NCBI GenBank assembly: GCA_009885955.1
Contig: VFJS01000055.1
Location: 1 to 64,000 of the forward strand
Length of the DNA: 64,000 nt
Origin: Spirochaetia bacterium
Lineage (GTDB): Bacteria > Spirochaetota > UBA4802 > UBA5550
Direction of reading: 5' to 3'
In this document: positions 8,734 through 18,578 of the stretch, one piece after another
How the letters are laid out: each line of letters opens with the position of its first letter
Position numbering within the stretch: position 1 is the first letter of the stretch
Position numbers and translations under genes: made by a program
The notes under the pieces: model-generated
What the model was told of the DNA's origin: nothing
The model's input: only the letters and a program-made list of their open reading frames with translations
Database searches by the model: none

Positions 8734-9966
8734 TTAAACCTGTCCAAGTTCAATGAAGATCTCATGTATGGCTTTTACAGCCAGCTCTGCATACTTGGTG
8801 TCTATAACACATGATATCCCAATCTCCGAGGTAGATATCATCTCAATATTAATCCCATGATCGGAAAGCACCTTAAACATTCTTCCGGCTACACCCCAGG
8901 CTGAAAGCATTCCAACACCTACTGCAGATACTATGGCAATATTCTCCTTTGACTCAATGCCCTGGCTGATTCCGAATTCACCCCTCAGAGAGTTACAGAT
9001 TGCTATTGCATCCTTCAGATTCTCCTTAAGAACCGTAAAGGATATAGATGCTTTATTATCATGCCCGGTTGACTGGACTATCATGTTAACATAAATTTTA
9101 TTTTTCCCTAACAGTTCAAATAATTTGGCTGCGATTCCCGGCCTGTCCGGAATATCCCTGATTGTAATTTTGGCTTCATTCAATTTTGAAGTGACGCCGC
9201 TGATTAGAAACTTTTCCATCATCTCCTCCCTTGGCATTACTATTGTTCCCTCTTCGCTGTTGAAACTCGATCTGACATGAAGTTTTATGTTGTATTTTTT
9301 TGCAAACTCGACGGACCTTGAATGAAGAACTCCCGCCCCGAGCCTTGCCAGTTCAAGCATTTCATCGTAACTAATCTCATTCAGCTTTTTAGTATGCTCG
9401 ACAATCCTGGGATCTGCAGTATAAACTCCATTGACATCAGTATAAATTTCACAATCCCGAGATTTCAGAACTGCAGCCAGCGCTACCGCCGTGGTGTCTG
9501 ATCCGCCTCTTCCCAGGGTAGTGATATTTTCATCATCATCGATTCCCTGGAATCCGGCAACTATGACAACATTGTTTTCATTCAGATATTTCATGATTCT
9601 TTCTGTTGAAATGCTCTGAATTTTGGCGTTTGAAAAATTTCCATCGGTGACAAGCTTTATCTGGGAACCGGTAAATGATACTGCATCAATTCCAATATTC
9701 TGCAGAGCCATGGCAAGAAGGGAGATTGATACCTGTTCACCGGTGGAAAGGAGCATATCCATCTCCCTGCGGCTTGGATTTTCATTGATCTCCATAGAAA
9801 GCTTGATTAGTTCATCAGTTGCATGCCCCATGGCTGATACTACAACAACAACTGAAATTCCCCGGTCGACATACTGCCTGATTTTCTCTGCGACGGCCTT
9901 AATCCGTTCAGGAGTACCAACCGAAGTACCTCCGTATTTCTGAACAACAATTTTCTTATCATTCAT
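8734..9966 (-). CDS. lysC: Aspartokinase
   Basis: 410 residues. It phosphorylates aspartate as the first step towards lysine, methionine, threonine and diaminopimelate. The amino-acid kinase domain starts [16 protein letters not shown] and includes [21 protein letters not shown] and [14 protein letters not shown]. Two C-terminal ACT domains ([23 protein letters not shown] and [29 protein letters not shown]) give feedback control. It leads the probable lysC-ddl-pssA-moaC operon, linking diaminopimelate and D-Ala-D-Ala supply for the wall. A weak minus-strand promoter (TTGGAT, 17 bases, GATAAA) lies at 10101-10129. Confidence 0.97.
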   Translation of the reverse strand: MNDKKIVVQKYGGTSVGTPERIKAVAEKIRQYVDRGISVVVVVSAMGHATDELIKLSMEINENPSRREMDMLLSTGEQVSISLLAMALQNIGIDAVSFTGSQIKLVTDGNFSNAKIQSISTERIMKYLNENNVVIVAGFQGIDDDENITTLGRGGSDTTAVALAAVLKSRDCEIYTDVNGVYTADPRIVEHTKKLNEISYDEMLELARLGAGVLHSRSVEFAKKYNIKLHVRSSFNSEEGTIVMPREEMMEKFLISGVTSKLNEAKITIRDIPDRPGIAAKLFELLGKNKIYVNMIVQSTGHDNKASISFTVLKENLKDAIAICNSLRGEFGISQGIESKENIAIVSAVGVGMLSAWGVAGRMFKVLSDHGINIEMISTSEIGISCVIDTKYAELAVKAIHEIFIELGQV

Positions 9967-10172
9967 TAATTTTTTTCCCTGATATTAAATTAAAAGTTCA
10001 TCCTCAGAACTGAATTTTAATTCATTTAAAATTCTTTCATCAGAACTATTTGGTATTTCAAGGAAACCGCGAAATGTATATAACTTAGGCATCCTTAAAT
10101 TTTATCGTAAATATAAAAACCGAATCCAAATCAATTAAATATTATACTGCCAATTCAGATGAGATACAATTA

Positions 10173-11561
10173 TTAAAAAGGTGGTGCGGTTATTATTTCT
10201 CCAGTATTAACGGTAACTGTTTTTTTTGTAGAAGATGCCGTCAATACGTCACTATCATAAAAAAGCTGCCCATATGTTGTTGACAGGACCGGAATAAAGT
10301 ATAGATCATAAATTCCAGGCATCACATTCTCAATTATATATTGTGAGAATCCTTCATTCCACACAACAAGCGGGGGCATAATAAAATTTTCTATGACATT
10401 GTTATTGGCTGTCCATTTTTCTTCAAAAATTGCCTGATCAATGCAGCCGGCAAGCTTTGTGTTTCTTTCATACTTATATTTTTCATATTTCAAATAATAA
10501 TCAAGGAGCTCTTCGATATATAATATAGAGGGGACATCTTTTATGACAAAATAAGGTAAATCGCAGTTTATTGAGGAATCCGCTGGATCTTCACCTCTGG
10601 AAACAAGAGGAATAGAGTAATCTGTTAAATCATCACCTGAAGGGATGGCTATTATATATCCCTGAGCATTATTATTTGTCCCCTGAATATCACCGGTCAA
10701 CTCAGGGACATAGGTCCTTGCCACAGCAATGGCATTCCCGCCCATATCGGACTCTTCGGACTTTACATCCCTGAGCCAATCTGAAAAACCATAAAAATGA
10801 TCAGCGTAAAATATGCCATCCTTGTAATAATTAGTTTCATACTTCTTGATAAAATTCTTTATGACTATCCTTATTTCAAGAACTGTACTATCATTGTGCT
10901 TGCTGTACTTAAATCCATCGGGGATAGGGACAATCAGGGGAAATACCCTGTTTATTCTAGATGATTCCTTCCTCAGGGTATCATAATGGGAATTAACCAT
11001 ATGCTTATTAAAATTAAAAGCTGATACTGTTTTTTCATGGAATATGTCTGTAATATCTTCCACAAATTCCCAGCCTGTACTTCCATATTTAAACTTTTTC
11101 GCATTATCAAAAAGCATCTTCCTTAAATAAACCTTAACATAGGAAAAAGACCTGCCGTCTTGCGGGTCATCATTGGGAAAAGAAATGCCGGTGCCGTTAA
11201 AAAAATTAGTGTTGTCAACCAGTGGGATGTTGTAGGTCTGCCTGTAATTTGCAAACTTGGTATTGTTCAATCTCATTTCAGCAATGTCTAGCATGAAGCT
11301 GGTAGGTTTTTCATCATCAACCGCATATGAATGATAGAACACTGAGTCGTCCTGGATCAGGCTGCTTGTTGCAGAAAGACTATTCCAGGCCCACCCTCTT
11401 ACAGGTCCATTGGATTCAAAAGTCCCCTTGATAATCACTTTCAGCCTGTTAGTACCTAATTCTGTAAAAAGCGACCTGTTTTCGCATCCGGTAATAATTA
11501 GGACAAAAAAAACAATACCTGTCAGGCGATTGAATAGAGCAGATTTTAATAAGATTTTCAT
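10173..11561 (-). CDS. Large putative lipoprotein, unknown function
   Basis: 462 residues. The N terminus has a basic start, a hydrophobic run and lipobox ITGC near residue 26, so it should be lipid-anchored. The mature part is rich in Tyr, Asn, Asp and Ser with alternating hydrophobic residues, as expected of a beta-rich surface or periplasmic protein. I recognise no domain. It is 85 bases downstream of a beta-barrel gene on the same strand, and the pair may work together at the outer membrane, which is inference from proximity only. Confidence 0.7.
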   Translation of the reverse strand: MKILLKSALFNRLTGIVFFVLIITGCENRSLFTELGTNRLKVIIKGTFESNGPVRGWAWNSLSATSSLIQDDSVFYHSYAVDDEKPTSFMLDIAEMRLNNTKFANYRQTYNIPLVDNTNFFNGTGISFPNDDPQDGRSFSYVKVYLRKMLFDNAKKFKYGSTGWEFVEDITDIFHEKTVSAFNFNKHMVNSHYDTLRKESSRINRVFPLIVPIPDGFKYSKHNDSTVLEIRIVIKNFIKKYETNYYKDGIFYADHFYGFSDWLRDVKSEESDMGGNAIAVARTYVPELTGDIQGTNNNAQGYIIAIPSGDDLTDYSIPLVSRGEDPADSSINCDLPYFVIKDVPSILYIEELLDYYLKYEKYKYERNTKLAGCIDQAIFEEKWTANNNVIENFIMPPLVVWNEGFSQYIIENVMPGIYDLYFIPVLSTTYGQLFYDSDVLTASSTKKTVTVNTGEIITAPPF

Positions 11562-11646
11562 ATATTGTGGATTTCCCCATTTTTTTGAATATAAAAAAAA
11601 TTTCGGGGATTCTGATTTATAGAAATAAATTTAGATTTTATTATAG

Positions 11647-12228
11647 TCATATGTTGATGTTGAAATATAGGGTAAATCCGGCATTGACAAAATGGCCATT
11701 CTTTTTGGCCTTATCAGCATAGCCTTCGTAAATAAGAAGATAATCAATCCTTAATCCGATATTTGCAATCCTCCCGGCCGGGAATGACATCTCAATACCG
11801 CCATGAAACAGTGGATCCCACTGTGATGATTTATCAGGTTTTATGGAAACATAACAGTTACCTGCACCTGCTTTCAATTGAAGTTTTACAGGCAGATTAA
11901 AAGGCAACAGATACAGAAAACTGCCGTAAACAGGAATAAGTAATACTCCATCAACGCCTTTTGAACCATAATTCTGATAGGATGAATCAAATCCTATTTT
12001 CACCGGATTCAACGGGGTATTGTATCTCAAAAAAATACCGGTTCCAATATCCGTATCTACATCCTTGGCAGTGGTATATACCGGTGTAATTGGTCCAAAC
12101 CACATCCCTACCTGGGGTTTTAAAAAATAATCGGTTCGTGTCCTTATAGCATATGAATCACGATTCATTCCGATCATGATAAAAAAAATTAGGAGGAAAT
12201 ATATGGTTATTCTATTTTTTTTACACAT
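11647..12228 (-). CDS. Putative outer-membrane beta-barrel protein
   Basis: 193 residues. An N-terminal signal peptide (MCKKNRITIYFLLIFFIMIG) ends near SYA at residues 26-28. The rest is made of amphipathic strands with Gly and aromatic residues, such as LKPQVGMWFGPI and LQLKAGAGNCYVSI, and closes with strand NAGFTLYFNINI, an aromatic-rich barrel ending. Probably an 8-strand porin-like barrel; substrate unknown. It lies upstream of the large lipoprotein gene and downstream of truA. Confidence 0.7.
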   Translation of the reverse strand: MCKKNRITIYFLLIFFIMIGMNRDSYAIRTRTDYFLKPQVGMWFGPITPVYTTAKDVDTDIGTGIFLRYNTPLNPVKIGFDSSYQNYGSKGVDGVLLIPVYGSFLYLLPFNLPVKLQLKAGAGNCYVSIKPDKSSQWDPLFHGGIEMSFPAGRIANIGLRIDYLLIYEGYADKAKKNGHFVNAGFTLYFNINI

Positions 12229-12370
12229 AATGATATTTTAATCAATAATATAAGGGAACCTCGAATAATTTAATTATTGAATACCCTTGAAAACACAAAT
12301 ATAGATAAAAAAATTTAATTTTTACTGATGTCTTTAAAACAAATATTTTATTACAGCCTGATATTGTCAA

Positions 12371-13180
12371 TTAAATATTATCATGCTTAATTTGAAAGGC
12401 CGATTCATTTTCTGTAAAGTCATAATTAAATTTTACCTTTGACAGATAAAGACCGCATGGGGGTGCTGTTTTCCCGCTGAAATCCCTGTCCTTTTTATCG
12501 AGAATTTGAAGCATATACGCAGGCTCTTTCCCTGTTTTATGCATAAAAATAAGGGTCCCAATGATAATCCTGATCATATTATGAAGAAAAGCATTTCCCC
12601 TGATGGTAAACTCTATAATATCCCCCTTCCTTATAAAGGACAGAGATACGATCCTCCTGACTGTCTTTTCAACAGCTGAACTCTTTTTACAGAATGATGC
12701 GAAATCCTTTTCGCCTTCAAGGTAATCTGCTGTTTTTTGTAGATAATTAATATCAAGTTCGTCCTTTACCCACATTGCCCTGTTCTTCATGAAAGGGGAT
12801 CTCTGTGGATTATTGTGAATCAGGTATTTATATTCCCTTTCCACTGCTGAAAATCTTGAATGAAAACTATTGTTTACATGAAAGGCATTAATAATAGAAA
12901 CATCCTTGGCAAGTATTCCGTTTAGTCCGATGCAAAGCCTCTGAAGATTAATGGTTGATGAAATGTTGAAGTGGATAACCTGTCCAATAGCATGGACACC
13001 GGTATCTGTCCGCCCGGAACAGCTGATCCTGCATTCCTCCTTTATAAGGATATGAATGGCTCTTTCTATTTCCTGCTGGACAGTCCTGCCGCTCCCCTGC
13101 GCCTGCCAGCCGTTAAAATTTGTTCCATCATATTGAACTATTGCGGCGATTCTTCTTTCGGGGTTATCTCCTCGTTCCAT
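12371..13180 (-). CDS. truA: tRNA pseudouridine(38-40) synthase TruA
   Basis: 269 residues, normal for the family. It modifies uridines 38-40 in the tRNA anticodon arm. The start block RIAAIVQYDGTNFNGWQAQ and the catalytic motif CSGRTDTGVHAIGQVIHF (Asp nucleophile in GRTD) are clear, followed by REYKYLIHN and FTIRGNAFLHNMIRIIIGTL. The ATG lies 43 bases inside the DUF2225 gene upstream, an unusually long overlap that suggests coupled translation. No later in-frame start would keep the first strand. Confidence 0.97.
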   Translation of the reverse strand: MERGDNPERRIAAIVQYDGTNFNGWQAQGSGRTVQQEIERAIHILIKEECRISCSGRTDTGVHAIGQVIHFNISSTINLQRLCIGLNGILAKDVSIINAFHVNNSFHSRFSAVEREYKYLIHNNPQRSPFMKNRAMWVKDELDINYLQKTADYLEGEKDFASFCKKSSAVEKTVRRIVSLSFIRKGDIIEFTIRGNAFLHNMIRIIIGTLIFMHKTGKEPAYMLQILDKKDRDFSGKTAPPCGLYLSKVKFNYDFTENESAFQIKHDNI

Positions 13181-14022
13181 TTTGTCAGCATCTCATTAAT
13201 TTTATCATAAAGATCGCGTGTCATATCAAGCAATTCTGTAGGCCTGGCCTTAGATGTCTTACCAGCTCCAAAAAGCCGGCTCAGGTATTTTTTGCTCTTT
13301 TCAAAATTTTCTATTCTCTTAATAATATCCGGATCCTGTATTCCGATCTTAACAGTTAATACAGCTGATAAATAAAGAATGCCGTCGTAACCCCAATTCT
13401 TATCAGTATCGGGTCCCATATTCCCGGCTGCATCTGTCGGCTCTTCACCTGTCTGTATAAGGTCCAGAACTTTCATATAAAAATCATAAGCTTTTTTATA
13501 AAAAAAAGTTGATATCTTTTTATAAGGTTTATCCGGAATTTCCTCTGCCAGATCACTGAAGAGCCAGGCCGCTCTTATTGAAGAAAGGGCATTTTTAAAT
13601 GTCGGGGCCACTTTCTTATTTCTCAAACTGTAGCAATCAAGAGCCAGCATATATGAAGCAGCGCCACTTTTTAATTCCCTGTCTTCATTGAAATCTATGT
13701 TCCCAAAGAATTTACTGATTGCTCCCTTTCTTGATGGGGTTAACTCTCTTATTTTTTCTATCTCCTGCGGGTCCAAGGCAGGAAAATCCTTTGGATAAGC
13801 CGAATAAAAACAGCCTGGGCAAACAGTAACCTGGTAAGCCATGGGATAAACTTTCCCAAACTTATTGCTTACCTGGTACGATCTCCTTAATTCATCGGTT
13901 AACTTTGCCGCGATTAATCTCCCGCCGCCTGAAAATAATTCCTCTTTAAAAAATTCAAATGAACAAACAGGGCATTCTGTAGAAGTTTTTTGTCTGAATG
14001 AAATTTTTTTAGGGGCTTCCAT
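13138..14022 (-). CDS. DUF2225 protein
   Basis: 294 residues. The start is the ATG reading MEAPKKISFRQ, with GGAG about 11 bases upstream, rather than the track's TTG six codons earlier. DUF2225 features are two cysteine pairs, CPVC near residue 17 and CPGC near residue 68, likely one zinc site, and a helical TPR-like remainder (AGAASYMLALDCYSLRN, YKKISTFFYKKAYDFY). The family is frequent in spirochaetes and Firmicutes and its function is not established. It overlaps truA. Confidence 0.85.
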   Translation of the reverse strand: MEAPKKISFRQKTSTECPVCSFEFFKEELFSGGGRLIAAKLTDELRRSYQVSNKFGKVYPMAYQVTVCPGCFYSAYPKDFPALDPQEIEKIRELTPSRKGAISKFFGNIDFNEDRELKSGAASYMLALDCYSLRNKKVAPTFKNALSSIRAAWLFSDLAEEIPDKPYKKISTFFYKKAYDFYMKVLDLIQTGEEPTDAAGNMGPDTDKNWGYDGILYLSAVLTVKIGIQDPDIIKRIENFEKSKKYLSRLFGAGKTSKARPTELLDMTRDLYDKINEMLTKWNEEITPKEESPQ

Positions 14023-14516
14023 ACTAAAAATTAACTCCAATAATCATATGGGATATCAATTGTGTGATCCCGTGTATTGAGGATGGCTAAAACCTGATTT
14101 TTCATCCACATGAAATTTAATTTAAAATTTCCAATTTTAACCTTAAATTGTCAATAAATTTAAAAAACCAATTACTTTTTTTTATTTTAAATACTTAACA
14201 ATCTGTCAATTTATCAAGCTATTCTCTATCATACTTGCCACTCGTATTATTACCATTTTTTATAAAATAATTAACATTGATTTACTCATGATACCTCCAA
14301 TTAACAGAGTTTTCATGAAAAACTTAAAAAAAATCTTGTTTTATCCAATATTTGTGTCTTCAATTTACCTAACTATTTTAATTAATCAAAGTCTACTTAT
14401 AATTAAAATATTATTATTTTAAGATGTCCTGTGAATTTGACGAAAATAAAAGAACTGAACAGGTAATAAATTCAAATATTTCAAATTGATATAAAAAAAA
14501 CAACCGGGGTCCTTAT
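14023..14516. other. AT-rich intergenic region
   Basis: About 490 bases between divergently transcribed genes (DUF2225 on minus, the exported protein on plus). It is very AT-rich and should hold the promoters of both, but I could not settle on a convincing pair; TTGCCA followed by TTTTAT near 14235 is the best plus-strand candidate. A 35-codon hydrophobic ORF at 14315-14422 (+) is present but unsupported. Confidence 0.6.
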
Positions 14517-15392
14517 ATGAACATTAAAAAAATTATCCCAATAGTAGCAACACTGATGATTGTTTTGACAGGAATTGAGATATATCCATTATCCCTGTCC
14601 GTTAAAACCCAGGATACATATAATTTTACCCTGAACGTCATAAGACATATGGATATTATGCTTAAAAATTTTCAACTGGATACAACCAGGGATAGATATA
14701 TCAAAATGAAGGAGCAGTTTAATAAGGCTGCTGAGGAATATTTTGGGCAGAACTATAATATAGCTTATGAAAAATTCAAAACAATAAACAATGAAATTTC
14801 CGAAATACTATCAGATATTAGTAAAAAATATCTTGAGCGGACAAAATCAATTCTTGATTCCACTTCCAAGGATACATTCGGAGTTTTGCTTGAATATGGC
14901 CCAAATAGCCCCTATATCCCTTATTTCAGAAAACCATATGATCCATTAACCGGTGTAAAGCCTTATAATGAAAATTTTACTGAAAAAGATTATCACTACT
15001 TCTACGACAAAGATATAATGAAAAAGTATCTGGAATTCGGCTACAGAAATTATCATCACTCTAAAAGAATTTTTGAAGATCCAGATTTGGAAATTCTCAT
15101 TAAGAAAAAAACAAAAACTTTGAAGACAATAAATTATATTATTTCCAGATATATTAACGTTATCGATACTTGCAGGCTGGCCAAGCAATATGGAATAGAA
15201 ATCTATAAGGTCAAAAAAGTTAACTTGTATGGGGACATTTTAAAAAAATACGGCCTTTCAACAACGAACATAACACCCATTTTTGATGATAGGATACCTG
15301 ATGAATTCAAGGTGGATGCTGTTGACAATAAAAAACTTATTTTCTCCATTGAGCAGGAAAGGCTGAAAAAGAACATCAATATGTCTAAATAG
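14517..15392 (+). CDS. Exported protein, unknown function
   Basis: 291 residues. A signal peptide (MNIKKIIPIVATLMIVLTGIE) precedes a mature region of charged amphipathic helices rich in Lys, Glu, Tyr and Asn, for example KMKEQFNKAAEEYFGQNYNIAYEKF, which looks TPR- or coiled-coil-like. Residues about 110-165 (YGPNSPYIPYFRKPYDPL) are Pro/Tyr-rich and probably a separate element. I do not recognise the family. It stands alone, convergent with rplQ with only 27 bases between. Probably periplasmic. Confidence 0.65.
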   Translation: MNIKKIIPIVATLMIVLTGIEIYPLSLSVKTQDTYNFTLNVIRHMDIMLKNFQLDTTRDRYIKMKEQFNKAAEEYFGQNYNIAYEKFKTINNEISEILSDISKKYLERTKSILDSTSKDTFGVLLEYGPNSPYIPYFRKPYDPLTGVKPYNENFTEKDYHYFYDKDIMKKYLEFGYRNYHHSKRIFEDPDLEILIKKKTKTLKTINYIISRYINVIDTCRLAKQYGIEIYKVKKVNLYGDILKKYGLSTTNITPIFDDRIPDEFKVDAVDNKKLIFSIEQERLKKNINMSK

Positions 15393-15419
15393 TTCAGCCC
15401 CCTTGTGGCAGGGAGAATA

Positions 15420-15926
15420 TTACTTTTTCTCCTTCCCCTTGCCTTTGTCCTTGTCTTTATCTTTATCTTTCAAATTAACTTTCGTTTTTTTCTTATCTTT
15501 TTTATCTTCAGATACTTTTTCAGTTTTTTCTGTTTTTCCTTCTCTTACAACCAACTCAACAATAGCCATTTCAGCAGCATCGCCGGCCCTTCTGCCAAGA
15601 AGGTAGATTCTTGTAAATCCTCCATTACGGGTAAGAAACCTTGGGGCTATATTTTCAAATAGTTTAGTGACTACCCCCCTGTCTTTTATTACCTTCATGA
15701 TCTCCCGTATGTTATGAAGCTTCTTTTCAGGGCTCTTTTCATCCAAAACTAAATTCTTTTTTGCCCTTGTGATCATTTTTTCAGATATCCGTTTTAGTTC
15801 TTTGCCTTTTTCCTTAGTTGTGACAATCCTCTCATGGAGAAACAGGGAGGTTACCATGTTACTGAACATTGCTTTTCGATGTGAATGTGACTTATTTAAC
15901 TGTTTTACATTATTCTTGTGTCTCAT
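15420..15926 (-). CDS. rplQ: 50S ribosomal protein L17, lysine-rich tail
   Basis: 168 residues. The first 120 or so match L17 (MRHKNNVKQLNKSHSHRKAMFSNM; IYLLGRRAGDAAEMAIVELV). A low-complexity tail of about 45 residues follows, ending in KDKDKDKDKGKGKEKK; L17 is usually 115-130 residues. Last gene of the S10-spc-alpha block. No clear terminator separates it from the convergent gene. Confidence 0.97.
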   Translation of the reverse strand: MRHKNNVKQLNKSHSHRKAMFSNMVTSLFLHERIVTTKEKGKELKRISEKMITRAKKNLVLDEKSPEKKLHNIREIMKVIKDRGVVTKLFENIAPRFLTRNGGFTRIYLLGRRAGDAAEMAIVELVVREGKTEKTEKVSEDKKDKKKTKVNLKDKDKDKDKGKGKEKK

Positions 15927-15937
15927 TACCGCCTCAC

Positions 15938-16903
15938 TTATTCTTTCAGTCCAAGACTGAGATGGTGTATCTCAAGTTTAGATTTAATTTCTTTTAAAAC
16001 TAAATCACTGGAATGCTTGGATTTTTTAATTTCATCTTCAGTCTTTCTGACCAGCTGTTCCAGTATCGATATATCCAGGCTTTTTAGTGTATTGTACGCC
16101 CTTACAGATAGTTCTATCTCATCTATCGATTTGGAAAGCAGTACTTTCATCTTCTCAATATTTTCATCAATTACTTCAGTTTCTTCTTCGACTTCTTCTT
16201 CAAAATTTATAAAGATCGTCATGTGATCTTTAATTATTTTTGCCGCGTAGGCTAGTGAATTGTCTGGGGAAATTGAGCCATCCGTCCAAATTTCTATAAT
16301 TAATTTGTCATAATCTGTTCTCTGCCCTACCCTGGTATCTTCAACCTTGATGTTAACTTTCTTCACCGGGGAAAATATAGAATCAATCGGAATGACGCCA
16401 ACAGTCTCAGTATTTGACTTGTTCATCTCAGAAGGGACATATCCCCTGCCTCTCTCTATCTGAACTTCCATATCTATAACTGCTTTTTCATTCAAAGTAG
16501 CAATTTTCTGCTCAATATTCATCACGAGTACATCGGGATCAATATTAAAATCAGCTCCGGAGAGTTCCCCTGCGCCCTTCTTTATCACATGGAGTACCTT
16601 GGGCAATTCACCTTCATATCTGAATTTCAATTTTTTTAAATTCAGTATAATTCTTGTAACGTCCTCGTATATACCTTCAATTGAATGAAATTCATGAGGG
16701 ACTCCCTCAATTTTTATGGCAGTAATAGCAGCCCCTTCAATAGATGAAAGCAATACGCGTCTTAGCGAATTGCCGATGGTTAGTCCGTACCCCTTCTCAA
16801 AAGGTTCTGCAATAAATCTTCCGTAATTTGACTGCAATTCATCGTGCTCAAGTGCAATCTTGCTTGGTCTCTTAAAGCCCTTTAATAAATTTCTTGGGGC
16901 CAT
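15938..16903 (-). CDS. rpoA: RNA polymerase alpha subunit
   Basis: 321 residues. The N-terminal assembly domain includes YGRFIAEPFEKGYGLTIGNSLRRVLLSSIEGAA, a hallmark of alpha. An acidic Glu-rich linker (EEEVEEETEVIDENIE) leads to the C-terminal DNA/activator-binding domain (SIDEIELSVRAYNTLKSL). Located between rpsD and rplQ, the canonical alpha-operon position. Confidence 0.98.
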   Translation of the reverse strand: MAPRNLLKGFKRPSKIALEHDELQSNYGRFIAEPFEKGYGLTIGNSLRRVLLSSIEGAAITAIKIEGVPHEFHSIEGIYEDVTRIILNLKKLKFRYEGELPKVLHVIKKGAGELSGADFNIDPDVLVMNIEQKIATLNEKAVIDMEVQIERGRGYVPSEMNKSNTETVGVIPIDSIFSPVKKVNIKVEDTRVGQRTDYDKLIIEIWTDGSISPDNSLAYAAKIIKDHMTIFINFEEEVEEETEVIDENIEKMKVLLSKSIDEIELSVRAYNTLKSLDISILEQLVRKTEDEIKKSKHSSDLVLKEIKSKLEIHHLSLGLKE

Positions 16904-16958
16904 TATTACCTCCGTTGGTCTCTCAGTAAAAAACTGTATGAAAAATAAAATTTATATA

Positions 16959-17591
16959 CTACTTCGAATACAATTCAACAACAAGTTGTTCATTGAAATT
17001 ATCCAGAACATCACTTCTTAAAGGTAGTCTTGTTATTGTACCTGATTTATTTTCAAAATCAACCTCGACCCAATCGGGCACAGAGTCAACAGCCTTGGCT
17101 AGTTTGATCGAATCTTCAAGGATTGCATTTACTTTAAATTTTTCCGTGATACCTATTTTCATGCCTTCCGAAATACGGTATGAAGATTTGTCCACTATGC
17201 TACTGTTAATTGTAATGTGCCTGTGTTGAACAAGCTGCCTTGCCTGCATCCTTGATGAGGCGAATCCCATGCGGAATACAGTATTATCAAGCCTTCTCTC
17301 AAGGAGAGAAAGCAGATTATCACCAGTAATACCCTTCATCCTGCTCGCATCATCAAAAAGATTCCTGAATTGTTTTTCTAGAATTCCATAGGTTCTTCTT
17401 ACTTTCTGTTTCTCCCTGAGCTGTACAGCATAGTCAGACATCTTTGTCCTTTTCTTCCTGGGAGGACCGGGAGGATATTTTTTCTTGCCCTTGACAGGAC
17501 ATTTATCTGTAAGACAGCGCTGCCCTTTTAACATTAATGCAGCCATTTCTCTTCTGCACTGTTTGCATTTTGGACCTGTATATTTTGCCAT
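16959..17591 (-). CDS. rpsD: 30S ribosomal protein S4
   Basis: 210 residues. Primary 16S rRNA-binding protein. The N terminus has four cysteines (CKQC, then C and C around residues 26-31), the zinc-binding form. The S4 RNA-binding domain (RLDNTVFRMGFASSRMQARQLVQH) is intact. Lies in rpsM-rpsK-rpsD-rpoA order. Confidence 0.98.
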   Translation of the reverse strand: MAKYTGPKCKQCRREMAALMLKGQRCLTDKCPVKGKKKYPPGPPRKKRTKMSDYAVQLREKQKVRRTYGILEKQFRNLFDDASRMKGITGDNLLSLLERRLDNTVFRMGFASSRMQARQLVQHRHITINSSIVDKSSYRISEGMKIGITEKFKVNAILEDSIKLAKAVDSVPDWVEVDFENKSGTITRLPLRSDVLDNFNEQLVVELYSK

Positions 17592-17606
17592 ATATCAAAA
17601 CTCCCG

Positions 17607-17993
17607 TTAAACTCTTCTTCTCTTTTTAGGCCTGCAGCCATTGTGCGGGACCGGAGTAACATCCTTGATAACCGTTATGTTCAACCCGCTCTGAAATAAC
17701 GACCTGATTGCTGCCTCTCTCCCTATTCCAGGGCCCTTTACATAGACTTCCACTGTCTTGAGGCTCGCAAGCTCAATGGCATTTGTCGCAGCCGTTTTTG
17801 CCGCCATCTGTGCGGCAAAAGGTGTGGACTTTCTAGAACCTTTGAAGCCTTCCCCGCCGGCTGACGACCAGGTAATCACATTACCCTGCATATCCGTTAA
17901 AGTGATTATTGTATTATTATAAGTAGCCTGGATAAATGCTTTTCCGACAGGTACAGTCTTTTTCTCTTTTTTTCTGGTTTTTTTCTGCTTCAA
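17607..17993 (-). CDS. rpsK: 30S ribosomal protein S11
   Basis: 128 residues, normal length. Platform protein of the small subunit, recognisable by [35 protein letters not shown] and the C-terminal [12 protein letters not shown]. Between rpsM and rpsD. Confidence 0.98.
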   Translation of the reverse strand: MKQKKTRKKEKKTVPVGKAFIQATYNNTIITLTDMQGNVITWSSAGGEGFKGSRKSTPFAAQMAAKTAATNAIELASLKTVEVYVKGPGIGREAAIRSLFQSGLNITVIKDVTPVPHNGCRPKKRRRV

Positions 17994-18016
17994 TTATATC
18001 TCCTTATTATTTCTGA

Positions 18017-18388
18017 TTATTTCTTTTTTCTGCTGATAGACGCTTTTCTATTGCCTTTCCTTGTTCTGGCATTATTTTTTGTATTCTGACCTCTGACAGG
18101 AAGGCCCCTTCTGTGGCGAATCCCCCTGTAGCAGCCAATATCCATCAACCTCTTTATATTCATTGACACTTCTGCCCGTAATTCACCTTCGACCTTGGTC
18201 CTGCTCTCGATGCCTTTTCTCAACAGGCTTATTTCATCATCGGTTAAATCTTTGACTCTTTTATCAGGATCAACTTTGCTTTCAGCGATAATACTCTTTG
18301 AAGTTGATAACCCGATGCCATATATATAGGTCAGACCGATTTCTACCCTTTTATTGCTTGGTAAATCTACACCAGCGATACGTGCCAT
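18017..18388 (-). CDS. rpsM: 30S ribosomal protein S13
   Basis: 123 residues. Head protein contacting the large subunit and P-site t[29 protein letters not shown] and the basic [21 protein letters not shown] tail are diagnostic. Follows rpmJ. Confidence 0.98.
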   Translation of the reverse strand: MARIAGVDLPSNKRVEIGLTYIYGIGLSTSKSIIAESKVDPDKRVKDLTDDEISLLRKGIESRTKVEGELRAEVSMNIKRLMDIGCYRGIRHRRGLPVRGQNTKNNARTRKGNRKASISRKKK

Positions 18389-18403
18389 AACTACCTCTTC
18401 CTA

Positions 18404-18535
18404 CTATTTATTTGCAGTTCTTACTTTTTGTCTTTGCTTATGCCTCTGGTTTTTGCAAATTACCCTCAGCACGCCATGACGCTTAATAACCTTACAGTCA
18501 CTACATATTTTTTTAACAGAAACACGAACTTTCAT
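18404..18535 (-). CDS. rpmJ: 50S ribosomal protein L36
   Basis: 43 residues, absent from the ORF track because of size; I translated it by hand. It reads [20 protein letters not shown] and continues with a [12 protein letters not shown] segment, giving the C-x2-C ... C-x4-H zinc site of the zinc-containing L36. It has about five residues (RTANK) beyond the usual end. It is in the normal place between infA and rpsM. Confidence 0.95.
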   Translation of the reverse strand: MKVRVSVKKICSDCKVIKRHGVLRVICKNQRHKQRQKVRTANK

Positions 18536-18578
18536 TCAAAAACCTCTGCATTCAAAAAAAAATTTCTACAAACTAAAA

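Noticed and set aside
14315-14422. 35-codon hydrophobic ORF (+) in the gap before the 14.5 kb gene
   Set aside because: No ribosome-binding site, very AT-rich DNA and Leu/Ile/Lys-dominated composition expected by chance.
15403-15662. Two plus-strand ORFs rich in Ser, Leu and Phe
   Set aside because: They are antisense shadows of the repetitive lysine-rich tail of rplQ.
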